Shown: positions 44,636 through 57,972, counted from the stretch's first letter. The stretch: DNA of 64,000 bases from Ailanthus altissimus (GCA_946807835.1 OX327709.1:20895501-20959500); one strand, 5' to 3'. The notes: generated from the sequence alone by a model not told the origin. Numbers and translations are program-made.

Positions 44636-47600
44636 GACAAAAGATTATTGGTCCAAGAAAAGGTTTGTTGAGGGTAATGCTGCTACATCAAATTTAGAAG
44701 GAAAAAGTGAAGATGAGTGGCATACTGAATCGTTTGTCGCTATAGAGGAAGAGGACTTATCACTCTCGGTGATAATGCCTGGACGAATTGACTATGAAAA
44801 TGATTGGATCGTTGACTCAGGATGTTCGAATTATATGACTGGTGACGAAGAAAAGCTGCAAGATATGATTAAGTACAAAGGAAGTCACGTGGTGGTGATA
44901 GCCAACAACTCAAGATTGCCTATAGCTTACATCGGTAACACAGTCCTTGCACCTCGTTATAGTCCTAACAAGGTAACACTTCAAGATGTCTATCATGTCC
45001 CAGGCATGAAAAAGAATCTATTGTCAGTATCATAGTTAACATCTTCTGGACACTATGTCTTGTTCGATCCACAAGATGTTAAGGTGTACCAAGATTTAAA
45101 AATCACGGGAACATCAACAATGGAAGGACAACGACTAGAGTCAGTCTATGTACTATCAGCAGAGTCAGCTTATATAGATAATACTCGAAAGAATGATACA
45201 TTAGATTTGTAGCATGTCGATTAGGATATGTAAGTTATTTTAAGTTAAAAGTGATGATGAAAAAGGCAATGCTTAAGGGTCTACCTCAACTTGATGTGAG
45301 AGTGGATACAATATGTGCAGGATGTCAGTACGGCAAGGCACATCAACTACCATATGAGGAGTCAAAGTTTAGAGCTAAGGAGCCATTGGAGTTTGTTCAC
45401 TCTAATATGGTATGCGGTACATGGTGACATTTATTGATGACTTCTCAAGGTATGTATGGGTTTTCTTTATGAAGGAAAAATCAGATACTTTTTTGAAGTT
45501 CAAGGAATTTAAAGAAACAACTGAAGGAGAAGTCGGAAAGAAGATTTATTGTCTCCACATAGATAATAGAGGAGAATATACCTCTGATGAGTTCTTATAA
45601 TATCTTCGAGAAAATAAGATATGACATCAGTTCACATATGCCAACATGCCACAACAAAATGGTGTTGTAGAAAGGAAGAATCGACATCTTACAGAGATTT
45701 GTAGAAGTATGTTGCACGCAAAAAATATACCAAGAAGATTTTGGGCCGAAGGAATGAAGACTGCAGCACACGTGATTAATAGGCTTCCTCAACCAAGGTT
45801 AGGGTTCATATCACCCTTTGAGAAGTTATGGGATATGAAACCTACAGTGAGTCATTTTTGAGTACTTGGTTGTATATACTATGTGTTTGTGCCAAATCAC
45901 ATGAGAAACAAATTCGACAAAAAGGCAATCAGGTGTATCTTTGTTGGATATGATAACCAGTGCAAATGATGGACATGTTGTGACCCTACTAGTAGGTGGT
46001 GTTACACATCAAGAAATGTGGTGTTTGATGAAGCATCTTCATAGTAGTCGCCATAAAAAGAAGAGCTTCCAGATTCAAAAGAAATAGAAGAACGACTACA
46101 ACAAAAGATAGATGAGCAAATTGCTGAAATTCGACCGAGTTAAGAAGACCTTGATAATGAAAGCAGTGATGACAACACCGAGCAAGAGACAACTCAAAGT
46201 CCTTGGCAAACTAGCATCTATCAATAACCAACAATGAAAGCCAAATATGAAGGAGCAGAACCTGCAACCCCTCAATCTAATCCTTGAATGTCAATAAGAA
46301 TACGAAAGCCTAATCCTAAATATGCTAATGGAGCTATGGCGAAAGACGAAAATGTTAAGGAGCCTAAGACTTTTGAAGAAGCATCACAGAGCTCTGAATG
46401 GATTAAAGCTATGGAAAAAGAAATCATAGAGTTAGAGCAAAATTAAACTTAGGATTTAGTGCCAAAGGCAAAAGATGTGAAACCCATATCTTGTAAGTGG
46501 GTGTATAAGATCAAAAGACATCCTGATGGATCGGTGAAGAGGTATAAAGCTCGGTTGGTAGCTCGAGGATTTTCTCAACAGTATGGACTAGACTATGATG
46601 AAACATTTAGTCCAGTAGCCAAAATCACCACAGTACGAGTTCTACTTACATTAGTAGCTAGTAAAGGTTGGATATTGTGACAAATGGACGTAAAGAATGC
46701 TTTTCTACATGGCTACATGATTCAACTAATGAGATTTGAAAGAAAATTTCATCCTAATTATGTGTGTAAATTGAGAAAGGCATTGTATAGATTAAAGCAA
46801 GCTCCAAAGGCGTGGTATGGAAAAATTGGAGAATTTCTAACACATAGTGGTTATTCTGTAGCATCAACTGATTCTAGCATGTTCGTCAAAGCTAATGGAA
46901 AGAAACTTGCAATTGTGCTAGTATATGTGGATGACTTAATTATCACTAGAGATGATGAAGAAGAGATTCGTTAAACAAGAGAGACTTTGGCGGTTCGCTT
47001 TCAGATGAAAGAGCTTAGACAACTTAAGCATTTTCTTGGGCTCGAAGTTACTCGGACAGTAGAAGGAATTTTTTTAGAACAACAAAAATATGCTAAAGAT
47101 TTATTGTAGAAGGAAAGGATTTAGAAGAAGGAATTATGTATCGATAACTGGTAGGAAGTCTCATTTATTTGACATTGACTCAACTAGACATTTCTTATGC
47201 AGTTGGAGTAATAAATCGATACATGCAAAATCCTAAAAAACCTCACTTAGAAGCAGCTCGACGGATATTGAGATATGTGAGAAGCACAATTGACTATGGT
47301 CACTTCTATAAGAAAGACCAAGATTGTAAAATAGTTGGCTATTGTGATGCTGACTATGTTAGAGATCATGACATATGACGTTCGACCACCGGGTATTTTT
47401 TCAAGATTGGTTTAGGAACAGTTTCTTGGTGCAATAAAAGGCAACCGACTGTATCATTATCAACTACTGAAGTTGAGTGCAGAGCAGCAGCAATGACAAA
47501 TCAAGAAAGTACATGGTTGATGCAATTGATAGAGGATTTACATCAGCCAAGAGATTATAAAGTGTCAATATATTGTGATAATCGGTCAGCAATCTATTTG

Positions 47601-47819
47601 GCAGAAAATCCAGTTTTTCATGCAAAAACAAAGCATTTGGAGGTGCATTATCACTTTATCCGGGAGAAAGTTTTGCAAGAAGAAATTGAGTTGCTGTATG
47701 TTAAGACTGAAGATCAAGTGGCTGATTTGTTCACAAAAGACTTAGGTGTTGATAAGTTCAAAAAATTTCGAAGACAACTCAACGTGGTTAAAAGAACGGA
47801 AGTTAGTGTTGAGAGGGAG
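44636..47819 (+). pseudogene. Pol of copia F (protease, integrase, RT, RNase H)
   Basis: The protease is at about 44805-45035 ([13 protein letters not shown]). The integrase HHCC end is near 45316 ([12 protein letters not shown]). Core motifs [15 protein letters not shown] near 45430, HIDNRGEY near 45558 and PQQNGVVERKNRHL near 45650 follow. The RT runs from 46459 ([48 protein letters not shown] near 46922). The RNase H end lies at 47493-47825 ([20 protein letters not shown]). The polyprotein has a dozen or more stops and shifts. A polypurine GAGAGGGAG precedes the 3' LTR. Confidence 0.85.
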
Positions 47820-48272
47820 TGTTAAAATTACAACACCAAATTAAATTAATTACAATACCAAGCCCAAGATTAAGTCTAAATATTTACAAGCTCAATTCTT
47901 GAAATTTCTAGATTAGGTAAGATATTTTAAAGTTAATAATTAAGGAGATAAGTATTATAAACTTGTGTGGTTAGTAAATTTTTACATTATTTTATTTGTG
48001 TGATTTTCGTTTGTTGTAACTAAGTATAAATACCCCCCTCCCTCATTTAGTTTTGCAAGTAAGCAAGTTAAGAATAAAGAGTTGATCAAGTATTTGATCA
48101 ATTGTTGAGAGTTTAGTGTGTTAGAAAGTTGAGCAAATAATAAGTTCAACAAAGAGTATGTGAGTGTTGTGTTGTGAGTGAGAAAGAGTGAGAGTTTCTA
48201 AAATTTGTATTATAAGTTTTGAGTTTGTTATATTAATAAAAGTTTTCCATTTGTGTTCCATTATTCTCAACA
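47820..48272 (+). repeat. 3' LTR of copia element F
   Basis: TGTTAAAATTACAACACC ... TCTCAACA, alignable with 43197-43605 and longer at its right end. Confidence 0.92.
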
Positions 48273-48277
48273 AAACA

Positions 48278-49305
48278 CTTCCACCTTGGAAGGGGCTATA
48301 GTGTGCTTCTTTTTTTTCTCTTTTATTTATTTATTGTCTCTTCTTTATTTGTTCTTTTTTGTTCCACAAATAGTGTTGCTTCATTTTTCCCAATCTTCAA
48401 TTTCTTTGGTTTATATGGTTTAATTGATGTTGTTTTACTAACTTTGATGTTTATTGTCCTTCTTCCATAGGTTGATAAACAATTTACTACTTGATTCAAG
48501 GTTGAGACATGGCTTTTGATATAATGTAAACTATATATTTCAATTACTGTGTTATATGCGGAAGCTGCGTAGACTATAAAAAAATATACTTTCAACTCCT
48601 TAATAGCTTTGACTAAAAGAGTTATTATAACTTTTGCTATCACCATTCCACCACTAAAGGCTACTAACTTCGTGTCACATCTTTTTAGGTCAAGCTCATC
48701 CAACTTCATTCTCTCGAATGTCTTATAGAATAGTATATTTGCATTACTTCCTCCGTTTACCAACTCTTTTTCATTAGAATATAGACTATTAAAACGTTGA
48801 TAACCAATGGATCTAGGTGTCGAACTTGTAAGCTAGTTAAGTCTTTCTTTGAGAATGTTATATCCTAAGATCTTGAGATATGGTAATAGCAAAAAGCAAG
48901 TGATGTTTTTATAATTTCGTACCTCTGTAATTTGGTTGCTTTTCTATACAGTGGCCTCTATCGTTCTATTCTTCCTTCACAGTCCAATGGCTGCCCATTC
49001 AAGATTGCCACAAAAAAATCTTTCCACTAACATCTTTGTTATCGACTCTTCTACTTTGTCTTTTTCTAGTGTCTTCTACCATTTCCCTTCTAGGACCATT
49101 CTATATTATTCTCTTCATTCCTCTTCTTCTTCTAACTCATCTTCATCTTTTTTGGAACTCAATTCATTATATAATGAGCAGTCAAATTGACTTAATTTAT
49201 GGCGGTCTCTTTGCTTTAACTTCTTTATGTTCTTCTTCACTATCTTGCCCATTGTCTTGCTTTGGTTCTTACTTTTTTGTCTCACTTTTCAATTTGTATT
49301 TTGCC
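48278..49305 (-). pseudogene. Gag-protease part of minus-strand gypsy remnant E
   Basis: An open frame of 146 codons on the minus strand (48763-48323) starts VNGGSNANILFYKTFERM, the D/N-G-S-S-A-D-I-L-F protease motif of Tat elements with the catalytic Asp changed to Asn. VAFSGGMVIAKVIITLLV follows. Upstream to 49305 is a Lys/Glu-rich spacer like the gag-protease linker. It is cut off from gag by copia G and from RT by copia F. Confidence 0.65.
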
Positions 49306-49310
49306 AATTA

Positions 49311-49751
49311 TATTAGGTATTATATATTAAAGTGGACTTACATATATCAATTAATTATACATTATTGGCTATTTAATTTGTTGTATATTAAAAGTGATCA
49401 AATAAAGTTTATTTATTATTAGGCTTTTAAGGCATCACGTATGGCATGGGCTTTAATGTGTAGAGACCCAGTTATTTTATTTTATGATGGGCCAAAATAA
49501 AATAAAATACTATAAATAATAGGTTGAGGTCTTCAGTCTAAACCCTAACGTATTATTCATTCACATCCCATCAGTGAGTGACGGCAACTTTTCTCTCATG
49601 AAGAAAAGATTTAGACGTAAAAGACATCAACCCCATTCTTTTTACGTCTCCATAGATTCAAGTACATTTCCGATTTTATTTTATTTTTAATGATTTAACA
49701 TAAAATTTTGGCTATAGTGATTATTTCATCAATTAAAATTTTTATCTAACA
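49311..49751 (+). repeat. 5' LTR of copia element G
   Basis: It starts TATTAGGTAT (TGTTGGGTAT in the 3' LTR) and ends ATCTAACA. It contains a CTATAAATAA TATA-like box near 49512 and the AACCCTAACGTATTATTCATT block shared with the 3' LTR. Confidence 0.92.
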
Positions 49752-49753
49752 AG

Positions 49754-49766
49754 TGGTATCAGAACC
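49754..49766 (+). other. Primer-binding site of copia G
   Basis: TGGTATCAGAACC, close to the initiator tRNA-Met type used by copia elements, three bases after the LTR. Confidence 0.85.
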
Positions 49767-51279
49767 ACCTCATATTGAATCATTAAGAAATAAAGTTTTA
49801 AAATTCTATTTTTAATTCGGTGTAATTATTTTGGGTATTATTAATTCTCCATATGGCATAAATATATATGCGAATAATTAAATGATGCTGATTGAATGAG
49901 CTATTGGTGCGGAGTATTTAATCTTACGCCTATTGAATGCTGCACTAATATTTCAACAATTGCGTTGAATATATATAAATTTGTTTAAATTTATTTGTAA
50001 TAATTCTCAATGCAGGTACGGAATTGCAAATTGTATATATTGCGCATATATATATATATATATATGTTGAATAACAACTTAATGATTGTCGCATATTGAT
50101 ATATATATATATATATGTTTTTTTTTTATTATTATTACGCATTGAATGGATTCAGCCAGCTATATAATTGTCTCTTTGTATCAATTCAATTTTTTTTTAA
50201 ATTACACATTCAATGCGGTTGAATATAATAACCATTAAAATTCAATTTTTTCTTATATGAGTCAAATTGATGGATTTAGGATATACAGTTTTTAAATTAT
50301 GCGATATAATAGCCATTATTGTTATTACTGTTCATTCAACGAATTAAAGGTTTGCAGAAATTAATTCTATTTTTTTAATGCGTAAGTAAATAAATAAATT
50401 TGGGGGAAAGGAAATAGAAATTAAATTTTATTTAAATTTTATTCAAAGTCAAATTGATAATGCTAAATTTAATGTGATTCCTTTTTAATTGTGGTGCATA
50501 TCAAGTAGTTAGTATCTACAAATTTTAAAAGTTTATCAAATCAAATTTATATGGCTCATAAAATTTTTACCGAACCCAAGTTTTATATACCCAATATATT
50601 GGCCAAATCAATTAAGTTAGGATATACTTAAGCCCATTTTGGATTTAAGTCATTGGATAAAGTTTAGGGTTTGGATAATTAGGAAATGTTAGGCTTGACC
50701 TAACTCAACCACTTCGGTCCCTACCTATTCTAATTCCGTCCTAATTTTGACATGATTTTACTGTTGACTTTTGACCATTGACTTTGACTTTGAACATTCT
50801 ATTTTTTCTCAATTTTCCTACAAACTCATATTTAGTATTTAAAAATAAATTAAATTGAATTAAAATGCCACCAAAGTAATTTATTTTATGCAGATTTATT
50901 TATTTTAAAATATGTGAGTGTTATTAAAAAAAATATAAATAATTGTGTTTAAATTTATGCAAAAAATAATCGGCCCAAAGGAAGATTATTTTTTTGGCCA
51001 AATAATAAACACATGTGACAGTAAATATGTGATAAACTTTAGCACTTTCTATGCATATAATATGTCAGTCCAAAGAAAGGAGTATTGCAGGATCCATTAT
51101 CAATATTTATTGTCCAAGTTTTTTTTAGAGTATTGTTTACAAATTATTATTTTTATCCAAAGACTAAATAGCAACGTTGTGTTTGATATCTTATAATGGC
51201 CCAATTTATTATATATTATGCCATGTGTTTATATGAATGCATGATTAAATGACATGGTTATTGATTATGAGTTTTTTAT
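49767..51279 (+). other. Long untranslated leader of copia G
   Basis: AT-rich, with no coding motif. Two (TA)n microsatellites lie at about 50045-50065 and 50099-50116. A TTTGTTCTATACAG sequence at 51279-51292, directly before the gag coding region, looks like a splice acceptor. Confidence 0.5.
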
Positions 51280-52098
51280 TTGTTCTATACAGTAAATGCT
51301 TCTTCTATATCTGTCAACTTGAATAACATTTTAGTGCTTAACGACACTAACTTCAGGAAATGGAAGGAGCACATTACCATTGTGCTTGGGTGTATGGATC
51401 TAGACTATGCAATCTGGATGGAAGAACCTCCCGCCCCTACTAATAGCAGTACTGCTAAACAAATGACACTTTATGAAAAATTGGAGTGTTCTAACCGCAT
51501 GAGTCTGATGATCATGAAGCACTCTATTCCAGATACCATCAGAGGCACAGTGCCTGAGGAAGAAAATGCTAAAAAGTTCTTGAGCCAAATAGCAGACCGA
51601 TTCGCTGGTAATGAAAAGGTTGAAACAAACACTATTTTGTCTAAACTTATTTCAATGTGGTATAAAGGCAAAGGAAACATAAGAGAATACATTGTGGAAA
51701 TGTCTAATCTTGTTACAAGATTAAGAGCACTAAAGTTAGAGTTTTCTAATGACATTCTCGTGCACCTGGTCTTGATATCTCTTCTTGTACAATATAGTCC
51801 TTTTAAGACTAGTTATAATACTCAAAAGGAGAAATGGACTCTTAATGAGCTCATTGCTCAATGTGTGCAAGAGGAAGAGAGATTAAAACAAGAAAAGATA
51901 AATAGTGCTTATTTAGAAACTTCTTCCAATGACAATGCTGCCAATAAGAAAAGGAAATGGAATAATAAAAGAAAAAGAGCTGCAGATATTGGAACTTCAC
52001 AGTCTAAGGTGCAAAAGAAACAGAATACTGAAATCTCTTGTTACTTTTGCAAGAAAGTTGGACATGTAAAGAAGGATTGTTCCAAGTATGCAAAATGA
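51280..52098 (+). pseudogene. Gag of copia G
   Basis: An open frame of about 272 codons without an ATG at its start (it opens with TTG). It shows LVLNDTNFRKWKEHI and a VLGCMDLDYAIW stretch, a gag core (KFLSQIADRF, TILSKLISMWYKGKGNIREY), and a zinc knuckle CYFCKKVGHVKKDC at the end. The nearest ATG (51296) is one phase out. Confidence 0.82.
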
Positions 52099-55000
52099 CT
52101 TGACAAAAAGGGTAAACTTCTCAACTTTGTTTGTTCAAAAGTTAATTTGGCTTTAGTTCCAAGTCACACTTGGTGGATATATACAGGTGCAACTACTCAC
52201 ATAAGTGTGACTATACAGGGTTGTCTAAAGAGCCGACCGCCAACTGATGCTGAAAGATTCATCTATGTGAGTGATGGCAGTAAGGCTCCTGTTGAGGCAA
52301 TTGGATTTTTTAGATTACAACTAGAAACTGGTTTTTATTTGGATTTGCATGAGACTTTTTTTGTACCATCATTTTGACGAAATTTAGTTTCTATTTCTTG
52401 TTTGGACAAATTCGGTTACTCTTGTTCTTTTGGAAATAAAAAGTTTAGTCTCTTTCAGAATTCAAATATTATTGGTACCGGTTCTTTAATTGATAATTTA
52501 TATCAATTGGATCTTCATGCCTCACAAATTAATGAAACCTTGCATGTAAGCAATTATGGTATAAAGCGCAAATTAATTAATGAAAATTCTTCTATGTTAT
52601 GGCATAAGCGTTTATGACACATTTTTAAACAAAGAATTCAAAGGCTTGTATTAGAAAGAATTCTAAATTCTCTTGATTTTTCAGATTTTAAAATATGTAT
52701 TGAATGCGTTAAGGGAAAACAAACAAATATTAAAAAAGTTGGTGCCAAAAGAAGTTCAAACGTCTTGAAATTAATTCATACTGATATTTGTGGTCCATTC
52801 CCTACGACTTCTTGGAATGGTCAATAATATTTTATTACTTTCATAGACGATTGTTCTCGTTATGGGTATTTATACTTGATTCATGAGAAGTTTTAATCAT
52901 TAAATATTTTCAAAGCCTATAAAGCTGAAGTTAAAAATCAGCTTGACAAGAAAATTAAAGCCGTTAAATCTGACCGTGGTGGTGAGTTCTATGGCAAATA
53001 TGACGGATCAGGTGAACAACGTCCAAGCCCTTTTGTGAGATATTTGTAAAAATATGGCATCGTTCCTCAATACACCATGCCGAGGACTTTAAGTCAAAAT
53101 GGTGTAGCTTAGACACGAAATCGGACCCTAAAGGATATGGTTAGAAGTATGATAAATCATTCTTCTTTACCAGAATCTTTTTGGGGTGAAGCCTTAAAGA
53201 CTGCAGATATATCCTTAATCAAGTTCCAAGTAAAACAGTAGCTAAAACCCCATATGAGCTGTGGATTGGAAAGAAGCCTAGTATTAGGCATTTGCATGTC
53301 CGGAGTTGTCCAGCTGAGGCTATACCATACAGGTCTAATGAAAAAAAGTTGGACTCAATGACAATAAGCTGCTACTTTGTTAGATACTTAGAAAGATCGA
53401 GATGTTTCGAGTTTTATAATCCTTCAAACATATCCTTTTTAGAGACAGGGAATGCTAAGTTCATTGAGGATGTTGAATATAGTGGGAGTGCTAAACTCAG
53501 GAACATTGTCTTTAAAGAGGAATATGTAACTATTCCTAATATTGCAATTGCTAATGACCAAATAATTGCACCCGTCATTATGCTGGATGCAAATATAGAT
53601 AATCAAGATATTCCTGAGATACCTCCCACTAATATTGAAGAACATGCTTCTACTCATGTAGAGGAGCAACAACAACAACCTTAATTGGAAGTGCCATTAA
53701 GGAGATCCACCAAGGAAAGAAGATCAGCGATTTCAAATGATTATGTCGTGTATCTCCAAGAACATGAGTTTGATATAGGACTGGAAAATGATCCAATAAC
53801 TTTCAGTTAAGTCAAACAAAGTGTGAACTCCCAGAAATAGATAGATGTTATGAAAGATGAGATGAAATCAATGCAAGACAATGACGTTTGGGATCTTGTG
53901 CAATTGCCTAAAAGAGCGAAACCAATTAGTTGTAAATGGATTTTCAAAACCAAACGGGATTCGAAAGGCAATGTTAAAAAATATAAGGCACGTCTAGTTG
54001 CAAAAGGTTTCACTCAAAAGGAAGACATTGATTATAAAGAGGCTTTCTCTGCGGTTTCATCAAAAGACTCTTTTAGAATTATTATGGCACTTGTAGTTCA
54101 TTATGACTTAGAGTTACATCAGATGGACGTAAAGATTGCGCTCCTCAATGGCGACATTGAAGAAACCATATACATGTTGCAACCAGAGAACTTTGAATCC
54201 AAAAATTCAAAACATTTGGTATGCAAATTAAAGAAGTCCATCTATGGTTTAAAGCAAGCATCCCGTCAATGGTATCAGAAATTTGATCAAGTGATTACCT
54301 CCTTTGGTTTTAAGGAAAACACTGTTGATCAATGCATTTATCACAAGATCAGTGGGAGTAAATTTATTCTTCTTGTCTTATATGTGGATGACATTCTACT
54401 AGCAAGCAGCGATATAGGTTTGTTGCATGAAATCAAGATATTTCTTTCAAATAAATTTGAAATAAAAAATCTTAGGAATGCCTCTTTTGTGTTGGGCATA
54501 CAGATTCACCGAGATCGATTTCTTGGCATACTTGGCTTATCACAAAAGGCATATATCGATAAGGTACTTAGTAGATTTGACATGAAGAATTGTGCATCAG
54601 GAGACACACCCATTGTTAAAGGTGATAAATTTAGTCTGCTTCAATGTCGATTGAGAAGAAAGAGATGGAGAATATCCCTTATGCGTCGGTAGTAGGGAGT
54701 CTCATGTATGCTCAAGTTTGTACGCATCTGGATATAGCGTATGTAGTTGGCATGCTTGGCAGATATCTAAGTAACCCAGGAATAGATCACTGGAGAGCCG
54801 TTAAAAAGGTTATACGGTATCTACAGAGAATAAAAGATTACATGCTTATATATCGGAGATCAGATCATTTAGAGATCATTGGGTATTCAGACTCTGATTT
54901 TGCTGGTTATCTCGATAGTAGAAGATCCACTTTAGGTTATGTCTTCTTAGTGGCTGGGGGAGCTGTGTCATGGAAGAGTGTTAAGCAGACACTTGTAACT

Positions 55001-55362
55001 TCATCCACCATGGAAGCAGAATTTGTAGCTTGCTATGAGGCATCAAATCAAGCAATATGACTGCGAAATTTATCATTGGGCTATAAATTGTCAATGGCAT
55101 TGAGAGACCATTGAGAATAAATTGTGATAATAAAGCAACTGAGTTGTATTCTAAGAACAACAGAAGCTCGTCAAAATTGAAGCACATTGACATCAAGTTT
55201 CTTGTTGTTAAAAAGAGAGTTCAGAGTCTTCAGGTGTCTATTGAACATATCAGTACAAACTTAATGATTGCGGATCCGCTTACCAAGGGTGTACCACCTA
55301 AGGTGTTTCATGAACATATGGCTCGTATAGGTGTGGTTCATCCTGATGATATGATTCTATAG
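52099..55362 (+). pseudogene. Pol of copia G (protease, integrase, RT, RNase H)
   Basis: A protease-like block at 52147-52377 (HTWWIYTGATTHISVT, with Thr-Gly replacing the Asp-Ser active site). The integrase core is at about 52770-53110 (HTDICGPFPTTSWNG, FITFIDDCSRYGYLYL, VKSDRGGEFYGKY). The RT is at 53850-54692 (KPISCKWIFKTKRD, HQMDVKIALLNGD, YGLKQASRQWYQKF, LYVDDILLASS). RNase H spans 54644-55060 and 55111-55362 (YSDSDFAG, TSSTMEAEFVACYEA, DNKATELYSKN). Several stops and shifts; the RT frame of 280 codons is the longest survivor. Confidence 0.87.
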
Positions 55363-55811
55363 TGGGAGTTTGTTTATTGATATTCAATTACAATTGACAT
55401 ATTTTCTGATCAGACTAAAGTATTACTTTTTGTTTATTTATTGAAAACTCCGAAATAAAGTTATATTCTTTCAATTGCAGTTTTGCATAAAGTTTTGAAA
55501 GTATATTGTTGAACTCTTATGAGTTATAAAATAGTACCAGTTGAAAATAGGCATGTTAAGAGATCACGTTGCATGAAATTTTTATACTACACATCCATGC
55601 TTGATCTATGTCATTTATTATATTGATGTGTGTGACCATTGATGGGTCTAGTTACAAGAAAGATAACAAAGATCACTTTAATCCTATATTAGTATAATTG
55701 ATGGACCAAATTATTAAGAGATGTCTTTTATTAAGATAGCAAATATTGAGCTCATAAAGTTATTTGGTAATATACAATTGTAAAGTGACATATGTGGCCC
55801 AAGTAGGAGAT

Positions 55812-56255
55812 TGTTGGGTATTATATATTAAAGTGGGCCTACATATATCAATTAATTGTACATTATTGGCTATCTAATTTGTTGCCCATTAAAAGTGATC
55901 AAATAAAGTTTATTTATTATTGGGCTTTTAGAGCATCATGTATGGCATGGGCTTTAATATGTAGAGACCTAGTTATTTTATTTTATTTTATGATGGGCCA
56001 AAATAAAATAAAATACTATAAATAATAGGTTGAGGTATCCAGTCTAAACCCTAACGTATTATTCATTCACATCCCATCAGTGAGTGACGACAACTTTTCT
56101 CTTATAAAGAAAAGGTTTAGACGTGGAAGGTATCAACCTCATTTTTTCTACTTCTCTATGGATTTAGGTACATTTCTAATTTTATTTTTCTTGATGATTT
56201 AACATGAGATCCTGGCTATGGTGGTTATTTCACCAATTAAAGTTTTTATCTAACA
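55812..56255 (+). repeat. 3' LTR of copia element G
   Basis: TGTTGGGTATTATATATT ... ATCTAACA, preceded by the purine-rich AAGTAGGAGAT. It aligns along its length with 49311-49751. Non-coding sequence at 55363-55811 separates it from pol. Confidence 0.93.
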
Positions 56256-56260
56256 AATTA

Positions 56261-57487
56261 CCCATTTCTCATCAAGGTGTTGATTTGAGCTCTTAAAGAT
56301 CTACAATCTCTAATATAGTGCTTATATTTTGGTGAAAATGCAATGTTTTGATTGGTCGCGCTAATCTTTCTAAATTTAGATTGCTTTGGGCTTTTGGAAG
56401 TTCTAAATTTAGATTTCTAAATCAAAATGCAATGTTTTGATTGGTCGCGCTAATGCTTTGTACTTTTTCATATTTGTTTTGTTGGAGTGTTAATTGGAAC
56501 CAAAGGCTTATAGACATACCTTCCCTTTTTCCTATCTCTATCGTCTCAAATTTTGAAAGGTTGTTTTGTATCATTCTAATTGTTTCCCTTCCTTTTAAAA
56601 GTACCATCGTTGCTTTTTTGTGTTGCATCATCTTATTTTCTTCCTCCCAATTCCATTATTCAAATTTCTTATTAATTACTTCAAAGGAGGCGAAATTCCT
56701 CCTCACTAAAACCTGTAATAAGTTGTCATCGATTTTAAAGCTTTTCGATAGCTTGAGCAATCACTTCAAGATCATAGTTCCCAAATTCATTGAGCTTTCT
56801 ATAGAACCGACGTGAGAAATTTTTGATTGATTTGTTGCTTCCTTATTCAAAAGAAACAAATGAATTGTTATTTTTTTTTCCTATTTATATTCTTCATGTA
56901 TTGTGCGATAAATTGCACATATAGTTTTTCATAAGAATATATTGAGCTTTCCTTTAAACTTCTTAACCAAATTTGAGCTAGTTTGCTTAAGTTAGAAGGG
57001 ATAGGGTTGCACTTCAAAGATCCATCATCTATATGCATGATCAACTTCTAGTTCAAATTAAATGAATACTCCTTCAGATCCTTTGTTTCATCATATATCT
57101 GGAAGGTCAATATTTATAAACTTATGTGGCTTTAAAACAATATAGATTTCTTTCATGAACAAAATCTGATTGATCTTTTGAGCAAGATGCATCGCATCTT
57201 CAATTGTTCTTTTACTCTTCTCTTATTTTCTCTCGCTTTGATATAACTTTTCTACCTCCTTTAGAATTGAAGCCTTCACGCTGCCTCATTATTAATTTCT
57301 ACTTCTAGCTTTTTTTGACATAGTTCTTCCTTTTTATTTAGATTCATTCCATTTTTTGAGGCTGTGAGAAAGTTGATTAAAAATCATCGGGATATAATTT
57401 AGAGAATAAGTCAAGTGCATTGAGTGTGCGAGGATCGAAGATGGATGAAAAAAGAGGCGAAAACGCAAGTGGCAGTGCTTAGGCATG
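56261..57487 (-). pseudogene. Gag core of minus-strand gypsy remnant E
   Basis: On the minus strand, about 57120-56900 reads PHKFINIDLPDI, then KLIMHIDDGSLKCNPIPSNL and LAQIWLRSLKESSIYSYEKL. Near 56850-56760 is SIKNFSRRFYRKLNEFGNYD. These match the Tat-lineage gag core (LTLRDLARKWYSRLP and related blocks). Frames are broken. A short direct repeat of about 36 bases (AAATGCAATGTTTTGATTGG ...) occurs at 56336-56371 and 56423-56456. Confidence 0.6.
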
Positions 57488-57492
57488 GGTGC

Positions 57493-57972
57493 TGTGACGC
57501 CCCAAACAGAACCTGAGCGCAGCGGCGCACAGCGCGGGAAAATATTTTTCAAATTTGGTTTCAACTCTCACTTGTTTCAAGACTCCCTAAAATGGCTCAC
57601 ACATGTTTAAAGTTAACCTAGGTCGTCCTAAAGTCTATATAAAGGCTCTCTATTGGCTTGTAAACACATTTTAATGATTAAAACACAATCTTTTGTGAGC
57701 TTAGTGATCTCTTTGTGATTCTTAGTAAGAGAAACTTCTTGTTTGGAAGAGAGAGTGTTTTCTTTGTTATTGTAAAATGTATACTTTGTGAGTGCCTTAA
57801 GATTCAATAATAAGAGAGTGTGATCTTGATCCGCAGTAGACGTAGGCAAGTTGTCGAACCACGTAAATTCTATGTGTTGATCTTCTACCTTTTTCTCTCT
57901 AAATTCTTAATTGTTTGTTTCTGCATCATATTACTTGGAATAATTGCTTGTTTGATTGCTTCCGCTTCAACA
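57493..57972 (+). mobile_element. Probable solo LTR (480 bp) in the gag of remnant E
   Basis: It starts TGTGACGCCCCAAAC and ends GCTTCAACA. It has an LTR-like layout with a CTATATAAAGG TATA box near 57637 and a downstream AATAATAAGAG block. The flanking 5-mers GGTGC and GCGGC agree only partly, so the boundaries are inferred. It has no coding capacity. Confidence 0.55.

Larger units (their letters stand above)
43197..48272 (+). mobile_element. Complete Ty1/copia element F, decayed
   Basis: LTRs at 43197-43605 and 47820-48272, with a perfect 5-bp duplication AAACA (43192-43196 and 48273-48277). The primer site is TGGTATCAGAGC. The order gag, protease, integrase, RT, RNase H is copia. Many stops. 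It is inserted in opposite orientation between protease and RT of the minus-strand gypsy remnant E. Confidence 0.92.
49311..56255 (+). mobile_element. Complete Ty1/copia element G, decayed
   Basis: LTRs at 49311-49751 and 55812-56255, with a perfect duplication AATTA (49306-49310 and 56256-56260). The primer site is TGGTATCAGAACC. A long leader of about 1.5 kb precedes gag. It belongs to a different family from copia F, judged by LTR and gag sequence. It is inserted in the same minus-strand gypsy remnant E. Confidence 0.93.

Noticed and set aside
48936..49422. Overlapping Ser/Leu-rich plus-strand ORFs resembling membrane proteins
   Set aside because: They are antisense to the Lys/Glu-rich linker of the minus-strand gypsy remnant and run into a copia LTR boundary at 49311.
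50045..50116. Possible functional TA-rich regulatory region
   Set aside because: These are simple (TA)n microsatellites in a retrotransposon leader.
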